From contig JAUSKE010000177.1 of the NCBI GenBank assembly GCA_030649435.1, positions 1-6,011 on the forward strand: a stretch of 6,011 bases of DNA, given 5' to 3'. Source of the stretch: Deltaproteobacteria bacterium. GTDB lineage: Bacteria > UBA10199 > JACPAL01 > JACOUP01. Below, piece by piece: positions 1-5,073 of the stretch; within the stretch, counting starts at the first letter, position 1, and every line of letters starts with the position of its first letter. The translations under genes were made by a program, and so were the position numbers. The notes under the pieces were generated by a model. That model was given only the letters and a program-made list of their open reading frames with translations, was not told where the DNA came from and searched no databases.

Positions 1-392
1 ACGCCCATGCCCGGATCTGCGGTATCTTTAAGAAGGCCGAAGAGAAGGGGATTCATCTCGAATTTAAAAATGTCGCGGTCAAAAACCTCATGCTGCCTGA
101 AGAGCTGGCACTCATTCAACTGATTCAGGATTACCCCCATGAACTGTCGCTCGCCATCCATGAAAAGGAACCCCATCGGGTTGCTTTTACGTTGATGGAG
201 GTCGCCCGCGCGTTGCAATCGTACTACGCGAAGGCGAAAGAAGACTCCCGTTATCATATTTTGAGTCAGAATGTTGACTTCGCGCTCCCGAAGTTGTATC
301 TTCTCCACCACATTCAAACCGTTTTGAAAGATGGCCTGACCCTCTTGGGGGTTTCGGCCCCCGAAAGGATGGATTCGCTGACGAATGAGTGA
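1..392 (+). CDS. argS: Arginyl-tRNA synthetase, C-terminal fragment (5' end outside window)
   Basis: Class I aminoacyl-tRNA synthetase that attaches arginine to tRNA-Arg in the cytoplasm. Only the last 129 complete codons are present; the first two bases finish a codon that began before the window (probably Tyr). The fragment opens with AHARICGIFKKA, matching the conserved YAHARI..I..KA segment that begins the ArgS anticodon-binding (DALR) helical domain. It continues with an ELALIQLIQDYP helix, the SYYAKAKE / YHILSQN-type helices, and ends in LGVSAPERM plus six extra residues (DSLTNE). The ArgS C-terminus usually stops at or near the ERM, so the short tail is slightly unusual. The catalytic HIGH and KMSKS motifs lie upstream, outside the window. 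The stop TGA overlaps the first 8 bases of the downstream SPOR gene, suggesting co-translation. The family call rests on the C-terminal domain alone but is secure. Confidence 0.95.
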   Translation, partial: AHARICGIFKKAEEKGIHLEFKNVAVKNLMLPEELALIQLIQDYPHELSLAIHEKEPHRVAFTLMEVARALQSYYAKAKEDSRYHILSQNVDFALPKLYLLHHIQTVLKDGLTLLGVSAPERMDSLTNE

Positions 393-1077
393 CTTTAAAG
401 AAGAACTCGAAGAATATTTTTGCAAGTTTACCTTCGGCCAGTTCATGACGCTTGCCGTTTTGGAACTGGCGACCCTTTTCTTCGTTTTCTACCTCGGCGC
501 CCGTTACGGCCCAGAATTGATCGGTTCCCAAAAACCAAAACTTTCTTTCAAAGAAGAAACGCCGCTCCCCTCCGATGAACCAAGATCGGTCGACGAGATC
601 GTCGGTAAGGGGGGGTATAGTTACCCGGAGCTCTTGACTGACGGAAAGGCGAAGGGGACAACTCCACCCGAAGCAACTCCTGAGAATCCGGTCAGAAAGG
701 CTGAAGAGATCAAAAAATCAGGGGAGACGACCCAGATCATCGGCGGCCGGGAAATGGACAAATCTGGGAAAGAGATCCCAACCATCAAAAAAGAACCCAT
801 GTTTCCTCAAACTGTTCGGGTCAAATCGGCACAGAGTTCCAAGTTTACCGTACAGGTTGGTTCTTTCCCGTCACCCGAAGAGGCCTCCAACTCAGTAGAG
901 CAGTGGAAGAAGAAAGGGTATGACTCATTCATGTCGATCGCTGAGATCCCGAACAAAGGAACCTGGTACCGTGTGCGGGTCGGTAGCTTTGGCAATCGTC
1001 AGGATGCCCAAAACTATGTCGAACAACTGAAGAAAAAAGAACGGGTCTCCGCCCTCGTTGTTCTGAATAACAGTTGA
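385..1077 (+). CDS. SPOR-domain inner-membrane protein
   Basis: A 230-residue bitopic membrane protein. Residues 1-18 are charged and probably cytoplasmic, residues about 19-38 form one hydrophobic membrane span (MTLAVLELATLFFVFYLGA), and residues about 45-150 are a polar, Pro/Glu/Lys-rich linker that looks disordered. The C-terminal SPOR domain (about 152-228) shows both repeats of the fold, FTVQVGSF (154-161) and WYRVRVGSF (194-202), each followed by an amphipathic helix (SVEQWKKKGY, NYVEQLKKK). SPOR domains bind glycan strands lacking stem peptides at division septa; a role in division or wall remodelling is therefore inferred, but the architecture does not identify FtsN, DamX, DedD or another named protein. 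The ATG at 385 lies inside the end of argS, and no strong Shine-Dalgarno is close, so coupling to argS translation is likely. The stop overlaps the TTG start of the sulfate-binding protein gene. Confidence 0.9.
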   Translation: MSDFKEELEEYFCKFTFGQFMTLAVLELATLFFVFYLGARYGPELIGSQKPKLSFKEETPLPSDEPRSVDEIVGKGGYSYPELLTDGKAKGTTPPEATPENPVRKAEEIKKSGETTQIIGGREMDKSGKEIPTIKKEPMFPQTVRVKSAQSSKFTVQVGSFPSPEEASNSVEQWKKKGYDSFMSIAEIPNKGTWYRVRVGSFGNRQDAQNYVEQLKKKERVSALVVLNNS

Positions 1078-2078
1078 ACTCGAAATCTTCCATTCACATT
1101 ACTTTGGCAATCCTTCTTCTGGGCCTCAGCGCGCAGGCGGCCGATTTTCAACTTCTAAACGTCTCTTACGACCCAACCCGGGAACTTTACCAGGAGGTCA
1201 ACGCCGCCTTTGCTCAATACTGGAAGGGGAAGACGGGAGACAACGTCACGGTTCAACAGTCACACGGCGGTTCTGGCAAGCAGGCCCGGGCAGTGATCGA
1301 TGGGCTGGAGGCCGATGTCGTCACCCTCGCACTCGCCTATGATATTGACGCCATTTCTGAAAAAGCAGGATTCCTGCCGAAAGATTGGCAAGGCCGACTC
1401 CCGAACCAGAGCGCTCCTTACACCTCAACCGTTGTCTTTCTGGTTCGAAAGGAAAATCCGAAGTCGATCCATGATTGGAACGATCTCGTCAAACCAGGTG
1501 TTTCAGTGATTACCGCAAACCCAAAGACGTCAGGTGGGGCCCGATGGAATTACCTCGCCGCTTGGGGGTATGCCCTCAAAAAATTTGGGAACGATGAAAC
1601 CAAGGCGCGTCTCTTTATGGCCCAACTCTATAAAAATGTCCCGGTGCTCGATTCGGGGGCTCGGGGGTCGACGATTACCTTTGTCGAGAGAGGGATCGGC
1701 GATGTTCTGATCACCTGGGAAAATGAGGCGATTCTCGCTATCAAGGAACGGGGAAAAGATAAATTTGAGATTGTCGCCCCTTCGATCAGTATTTTGGCCG
1801 AACCACCGGTCGCCTTGATCGACAAGGTCGTCGACAAAAAGAAAACCCGAACTGTCGCCCAAGCCTATCTGCAATACCTCTATTCGGAAGAGGGGCAGGA
1901 GATCGCGGCCAAACATTATTACCGTCCCCGACTCGCTAAAGTAACTGCAAAGTATGCCGATCGATTTCCAAAAATTAAACTCTTCACAATCAATGAACTC
2001 TTTGGGGGTTGGTCCAAGGCACAAAAAAACCATTTTAGCGATGGTGGCCTTTTTGATCAGATCTACGGTCACAAATGA
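1074..2078 (+). CDS. sbp: Periplasmic sulfate-binding protein of ABC transporter
   Basis: Captures sulfate in the periplasm and delivers it to CysT/CysW. The 334-residue length is close to the enterobacterial protein. Residues 1-22 are a Sec signal peptide with a hydrophobic core (LAILLLGLSA) and an AQA|AD cleavage site; there is no lipobox Cys, so the product should be soluble. Mature numbering lines up with the known sulfate site: Asp33 (mature Asp11, in NVSYDPTREL), Ser67 in SHGGSGK, Ser153-Gly154-Gly155 in PKTSGGARW, and Trp215 in ITWENEA. The ALAYDIDAI and ILAEPPVALIDK segments are also typical of Sbp. The start is taken as TTG at 1074 because the signal peptide begins there and no ATG fits; it overlaps the preceding TGA as TTGA. 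No clear Shine-Dalgarno is seen, so translation is probably coupled. Thiosulfate (CysP-type) binding is an alternative, but the sequence reads as Sbp. Molybdate-binding proteins differ in these motifs. Confidence 0.96.
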   Translation: MNSKSSIHITLAILLLGLSAQAADFQLLNVSYDPTRELYQEVNAAFAQYWKGKTGDNVTVQQSHGGSGKQARAVIDGLEADVVTLALAYDIDAISEKAGFLPKDWQGRLPNQSAPYTSTVVFLVRKENPKSIHDWNDLVKPGVSVITANPKTSGGARWNYLAAWGYALKKFGNDETKARLFMAQLYKNVPVLDSGARGSTITFVERGIGDVLITWENEAILAIKERGKDKFEIVAPSISILAEPPVALIDKVVDKKKTRTVAQAYLQYLYSEEGQEIAAKHYYRPRLAKVTAKYADRFPKIKLFTINELFGGWSKAQKNHFSDGGLFDQIYGHK

Positions 2079-2908
2079 AACTCCTCCTGAAACAAAAAAG
2101 CGTTCTGCCCGGTTTTGGCCCGGCGTTAGGTTTTACACTTTTTTACCTGACGATCATCGTGTTGATCCCGATCTCTATGCTTTTTCTGAAAACGGCAACG
2201 CTCGGCTGGTCTTCCTTTTGGGAAACCGTCAGTTCGCCACGGGTGATCGCCTCTTTTGGCTTGAGCTTTGGAACCTCATTCACAGCGGCATTGATCAATG
2301 TTATTTTTGGCCTCATCGTCGCCTGGGTCCTGGTTCGTTACCGTTTTCCGGGAAAGAAAATCATCGACATGTTGATCGACCTCCCGTTCGCCCTCCCAAC
2401 AGCGGTGGCTGGTATTGCGCTCACCACCGCTTTTTCAGAAAGAGGTCTCTTGGGCTCTCTCCTTGGATCGATCGGGATCAAAACCGCCTTCACACCACTG
2501 GGAATCATCATCGCACTCACCTTTATCGGACTTCCGTTCGTCGTCCGGGCGGTCCAACCGGTCCTGGAGGACCTGGATAAAGAGATGGAAGAGGCAGCCG
2601 TCTGTCTCGGGGCACGGCGCTGGCAAACATTCGTTCATGTGATCCTGCCGATCCTCTTTCCGGCCTTGATGAGCGGTTTCGCCATGGCATTCGCCAGGGC
2701 ATTGGGGGAATACGGCTCGGTCGTTTTTATCGCAGGAAATATCCCGATGAAGAGTGAGATCACACCGCTCCTGATTATTACAAAGCTGGAACAGTACGAC
2801 TACGCCGGGGCGACCGCCATCGCGACCGTTATGTTGATCGCCTCATTCGCCTGTCTCTTCATTATCAACCGACTCCAGTGGTGGAGTCATCATCGACAGG
2901 AAGCCTAG
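2075..2908 (+). CDS. cysT: Sulfate ABC transporter permease subunit CysT (CysU)
   Basis: Inner-membrane channel subunit of the sulfate/thiosulfate importer, 277 residues, normal for the family. Hydrophobic stretches are visible at about 17-38, 60-88, 97-119, 141-160, 193-218 and 246-266, consistent with six membrane helices. The cytoplasmic coupling loop (EAA motif) is at about 172-192, EEAAVCLGARRWQTFVHVILP, with the key E, A, A, G and the ILP ending; it docks on CysA. CysT-type signatures include LPFALPTAVAGIAL (103-116) and FARALGEYGSVVFIAGN (206-222). The ATG overlaps the sbp stop as ATGA, and no Shine-Dalgarno lies immediately upstream, so expression should depend on ribosomes finishing sbp. 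CysT and CysW resemble each other; this one is assigned CysT by its position after sbp and its GNIPMKSEITPLLI segment. Confidence 0.95.
   Translation: MKLLLKQKSVLPGFGPALGFTLFYLTIIVLIPISMLFLKTATLGWSSFWETVSSPRVIASFGLSFGTSFTAALINVIFGLIVAWVLVRYRFPGKKIIDMLIDLPFALPTAVAGIALTTAFSERGLLGSLLGSIGIKTAFTPLGIIIALTFIGLPFVVRAVQPVLEDLDKEMEEAAVCLGARRWQTFVHVILPILFPALMSGFAMAFARALGEYGSVVFIAGNIPMKSEITPLLIITKLEQYDYAGATAIATVMLIASFACLFIINRLQWWSHHRQEA
2898..2903 (+). promoter_or_regulatory. Shine-Dalgarno for cysW
   Basis: AGGAAG, 5 bases before the cysW ATG, within the last codons of cysT. It supports the ATG at 2909, which directly abuts the cysT stop. sbp and cysT have no comparable site. Confidence 0.7.
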
Positions 2909-3739
2909 ATGATTACTGAATCGGCACCGGTCCGAAGAATTTTAATGACACTGGCGTTTGGTTTTGTCGGCCTTTTTCTGATCGTCCCGTTGGTGACCGT
3001 CTTTGGAGGGGCGTTGCAAGGGGGATTTCCTCTCTTTATAAAAAATATCCGGGACCCCTACACCCGTGCGGCAATTCTTTTGACACTCCAAACAGCGGCG
3101 GTTGTTGTGCCACTGAACCTCCTCTTTGGTGTCACCGCAGCCTGGGCGATCGCCAAGTTCGATTTTTTTGGGAAAAGAACCTTGATGACCCTGATTGACC
3201 TTCCTTTCACCGTCTCGCCGATTGTTTCAGGATTGATTTTTGTCCTCCTCTTTGGGGCTCAAGGGATTTTCGGCCCATGGCTCATGAGGCACGACATCAA
3301 AATTATCTTTGCCGTTCCGGGAATCATCCTCGCCACTATTTTTATCACCTTTCCCTATGTCGCACGCGAATTGATCCCCCTCATGCAGGCCCAAGGGAAC
3401 GATCAAGAAGAGGCGGCGTTGACGCTCGGCTCCGGCGGCTGGCGGACTTTTTTTCTGGTGACACTGCCGAACATCCGGTGGGGGCTCGTCTATGGCGTCA
3501 TTCTCTTGAACGCCAGGGCGATGGGGGAGTTTGGTGCCGTCTCGGTCGTCTCCGGGCATATTCGTGGCCTGACCAACACGATCCCTTTGCATGTAGAAAT
3601 CCTTTACAACGAATATAATCTGGTTGGCGCCTTTTCCGTCGCTTCAATTCTGGCATTTCTCGCCATTGCGACCCTCGTGACTAAAATGCTAATCAAATGG
3701 AAGACACGACAGGAAATGATTCTGGAGGAGGCATCATGA
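2909..3739 (+). CDS. cysW: Sulfate ABC transporter permease subunit CysW
   Basis: Second inner-membrane subunit of the sulfate importer, 276 residues, pairing with CysT. Hydrophobic segments at about 12-34, 54-82, 98-118, 131-152, 188-206 and 238-262 suggest six helices. The EAA loop is at about 167-187 (EEAALTLGSGGWRTFFLVTLP core, with EEAA, the loop Gly and the terminal LP). CysW-like features are DLPFTVSPIVSGLIFVLLFG (97-116), ARAMGEFGAVSVVSGHIRG (202-220) and LHVEILYNEYN (227-237). The ATG follows the cysT TAG with no gap, and a good Shine-Dalgarno, AGGAAG at 2898-2903, sits 5 bases upstream inside the end of cysT. The stop overlaps the cysA start as ATGA. The assignment to CysW rather than CysT is based on these segments and gene order. 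Confidence 0.95.
   Translation: MITESAPVRRILMTLAFGFVGLFLIVPLVTVFGGALQGGFPLFIKNIRDPYTRAAILLTLQTAAVVVPLNLLFGVTAAWAIAKFDFFGKRTLMTLIDLPFTVSPIVSGLIFVLLFGAQGIFGPWLMRHDIKIIFAVPGIILATIFITFPYVARELIPLMQAQGNDQEEAALTLGSGGWRTFFLVTLPNIRWGLVYGVILLNARAMGEFGAVSVVSGHIRGLTNTIPLHVEILYNEYNLVGAFSVASILAFLAIATLVTKMLIKWKTRQEMILEEAS
3724..3730 (+). promoter_or_regulatory. Shine-Dalgarno that fixes the cysA start
   Basis: GGAGGAG, 5 bases before the ATG at 3736, is the strongest ribosome-binding site in the window. It decides between the ATG at 3736 (protein begins MSIRIERLRKQF, as CysA should) and an in-frame ATG at 3697 that would add 13 residues of cysW-overlapping sequence. Confidence 0.8.
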
Positions 3740-4782
3740 GCATCCGGATCGAACGACTGAGAAAACAGTTCAACGGCTACAGCGCGATTGATAATGTTAG
3801 CTTTTCAGTCTCCGATGGAGAGTTCGTCACACTTCTCGGGCCATCCGGTTCCGGAAAATCGACCGTCCTCCGTTGTATCGCCGGCCTCGAGAGGCCCGAT
3901 TCAGGGGGGATCGAGATTGACGGCGAGGATGTGACCAGAATCCCGGTTCAGGAGAGAAAGGTCGGTTTTGTTTTTCAACATTACGCCCTTTTTCGTCACA
4001 TGACCGTCTTGGAAAATGTCGGCTTCGGCCTCCGGGTCCGTGGGGTGAAACGACGGGAATGGGAAGGGAAGGCAAAGGAGCTTCTCGAACTCGTCGGCCT
4101 TTCAGGTCTTGGGGGAAGAATGCCATCCCAGTTGTCAGGCGGTCAGCGGCAACGGGTCGCTCTTGCTCGTGCCCTGGCGGCAGAACCGGGACTGCTCCTC
4201 TTGGATGAACCGTTCGGCGCGCTCGATGCCCGGTTGCGAAGAGAACTCCGAACCTGGCTCAGGAAACTCCATGACCGGATCAAACTGACAACGCTTCTGG
4301 TCACGCATGATCAGGATGAGGCGCTGGAACTCTCTGACCGAGTTCTTGTGATGAACCGTGGGCGTATCGAACAGGATGCCAAACCTCAGGCGATCTTTGA
4401 CAAACCCTCCACAGAGTTTGTCGCTGCCTTCGTTGGGGAAACCAACCGGCTGGTCGGGGTTGTCCACAACGATGAAGTGCAGTGGGGCCCACTCAAGTTT
4501 GGGTCGTACAGCTTCAGCGATGGCACCCGTGTCGCCATCCTCTTTCGACCGACCGACGTCTACGTCTCATCACAACCAGAAGGTTCAGAAGTCTCAGGGG
4601 TAATCAAAACGATTCAATTCCTAGGGGCAACGGAATCGATGGAGATCGATCTCGGAAAGGGTTTTTCCATCACCGCCCATGTCCCCAAAGGGGTTGCCGA
4701 ACAGAGCGGCTTTACTCAGGGAAAAAAGGTGTACATTACCGTAACAAGGTCCCATCTCTTCTTCTCGCTCGGATCGGCCTAA
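3736..4782 (+). CDS. cysA: Sulfate/thiosulfate ABC transporter ATP-binding protein CysA
   Basis: Cytoplasmic ATPase that powers sulfate uptake as a dimer bound to the EAA loops of CysT and CysW. 348 residues from the chosen start, slightly shorter than the 365-residue E. coli protein. All nucleotide-binding motifs are intact: Walker A GPSGSGKST (35-43), Q-loop Gln81 in FVFQHYALF, signature LSGGQ (133-137), Walker B LLLLDE (153-158), D-loop GALDA (161-165) and switch His191 in VTHDQDEA. The FQHYALFRHMTV wording is characteristic of CysA rather than of sugar or molybdate ATPases. Residues about 235-348 form a C-terminal regulatory part with TOBE-like segments (ILFRPTDVYV, GVIKTIQFLGATE). The start overlaps the cysW stop as ATGA and is preceded by GGAGGAG. 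It is the last gene of the block; a 78-bp gap with a hairpin follows. Confidence 0.96.
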   Translation: MSIRIERLRKQFNGYSAIDNVSFSVSDGEFVTLLGPSGSGKSTVLRCIAGLERPDSGGIEIDGEDVTRIPVQERKVGFVFQHYALFRHMTVLENVGFGLRVRGVKRREWEGKAKELLELVGLSGLGGRMPSQLSGGQRQRVALARALAAEPGLLLLDEPFGALDARLRRELRTWLRKLHDRIKLTTLLVTHDQDEALELSDRVLVMNRGRIEQDAKPQAIFDKPSTEFVAAFVGETNRLVGVVHNDEVQWGPLKFGSYSFSDGTRVAILFRPTDVYVSSQPEGSEVSGVIKTIQFLGATESMEIDLGKGFSITAHVPKGVAEQSGFTQGKKVYITVTRSHLFFSLGSA

Positions 4783-4798
4783 TCTCTCTTTCCCCCTC

Positions 4799-4841
4799 GG
4801 CTTGCCCTGCGTGGCTCGCAGGGTTGACTTCTGACCAAGCC
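4799..4841 (+). terminator. Candidate terminator or operator: two nested inverted repeats after cysA
   Basis: CCCTGCG (4805-4811) and CGCAGGG (4817-4823) form a perfect 7-bp GC-rich stem with a 5-base loop. Directly outside it, GGCTTG (4799-4804) pairs perfectly with CAAGCC (4836-4841), leaving a 12-base bulge on the 3' side. The position, 23 bases after the cysA stop, fits a terminator for the argS-cysA transcript. The tail lacks a proper T-run (TTGACTTCT after the inner stem, TCTTATAGG after the outer), so Rho-independent termination would be weak. A protein-binding site for the ribbon-helix-helix protein encoded just downstream is an alternative. Confidence 0.4.
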
Positions 4842-4852
4842 TCTTATAGGTT
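4824..4852 (+). promoter_or_regulatory. Candidate sigma-70-type promoter for the ribbon-helix-helix gene and lepA
   Basis: TTGACT at 4824-4829 matches the -35 consensus at five of six bases. With a 17-base spacer, TAGGTT (4847-4852) gives a -10 matching the three most important positions (T1, A2, T6); TATAGG (4845-4850) is a closer -10 match but with a short 15-base spacer. Either choice puts the transcription start at about 4857-4861, at the ATG itself. It is the only sizeable intergenic gap in the window. Two base-level matches are weak evidence alone; the location raises the likelihood. Confidence 0.4.
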
Positions 4853-4860
4853 GCCCCCTC

Positions 4861-5073
4861 ATGGCTCGAAAGAAGATCACCACGACTATCTATATTACCG
4901 AGGAGCAGAACGAACGGTTGAAGGCTCTTCACGAAAAGACCCGCGTTCCAGTCGCGGAGTATGTTCGTCAGGGGATTGATTTCATTCTTGAGAAGCATCA
5001 GGTCATCATGCCGGGTCAGTTGGATCTCTATTCTCTTTCCACCAATCCCTCTCCCGTTAAGAGAGAGGAATAA
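4861..5073 (+). CDS. Ribbon-helix-helix (CopG/MetJ-Arc type) DNA-binding protein
   Basis: A 70-residue small protein with a ribbon-helix-helix pattern: basic N-terminus and beta strand KKITTTIYI (4-12), helix 1 TEEQNERLKALHEKT (13-27), the turn RVPVAE (28-33), and helix 2 VAEYVRQGIDFILEKH (31-46). The strand of one monomer pairs with another to enter the DNA major groove, so a dimeric transcriptional regulator is the family expectation. Residues 47-70 are a polar tail of unknown role. The operator and regulon are unknown; self-regulation through the upstream inverted repeats is only a guess. There is no toxin gene next to it, so an antitoxin role is unlikely though the fold is shared. The ATG is fixed by an in-frame TGA at 4825 and by the family N-terminus; no Shine-Dalgarno precedes it. 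The stop overlaps the lepA ATG as TAATG. Confidence 0.85.
   Translation: MARKKITTTIYITEEQNERLKALHEKTRVPVAEYVRQGIDFILEKHQVIMPGQLDLYSLSTNPSPVKREE
5048..5068 (+). promoter_or_regulatory. lepA ribosome-binding site inside a small hairpin
   Basis: GAGAGG at 5063-5068 is the Shine-Dalgarno for lepA, 4 bases before its ATG. It is exactly complementary to CCTCTC at 5048-5053, giving a 6-bp stem with a 9-base loop. The element lies in the last codons of the ribbon-helix-helix gene. If it folds, the ribosome-binding site is masked until a ribosome translating the upstream gene opens it, giving translational coupling. The stem is short and the effect is inferred. Confidence 0.45.

Noticed and set aside
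633..665. TTGACT inside the SPOR gene as a promoter for the sulfate genes
   Set aside because: No acceptable -10 hexamer occurs at 16-18 bases downstream, so a single -35-like hexamer in coding sequence is not enough.
2024..2038. A AAA AAC heptamer in frame near the end of sbp, a classic -1 frameshift slippery sequence
   Set aside because: A -1 shift would reach TAG at 2036 almost at once and only trim the conserved Sbp C-terminus. I see no strong downstream stem, and the zero-frame residues fit the family, so chance is the better explanation.
1530..2072. A 180-codon antisense open frame opposite sbp
   Set aside because: It lies wholly opposite a strongly conserved gene, shows no family motif, and long antisense frames are common opposite genes with this codon usage.
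1954..2580. A 208-codon open frame on the + strand across the sbp/cysT junction
   Set aside because: It overlaps the well-supported 3' end of sbp and 5' half of cysT in a different frame, and its translation is low-complexity Arg/Pro/His-rich with no recognisable domain.
3697..3735. Upstream in-frame ATG giving cysA 13 more N-terminal residues
   Set aside because: The ATG at 3736 has a strong Shine-Dalgarno (GGAGGAG), overlaps the cysW stop as ATGA and gives the normal CysA N-terminus. The extra residues are just cysW sequence in another frame.
4861..5073. The ribbon-helix-helix protein as an antitoxin of a toxin-antitoxin pair
   Set aside because: Its partners are cysA upstream and lepA downstream; no small toxin-like gene is present on either strand nearby.
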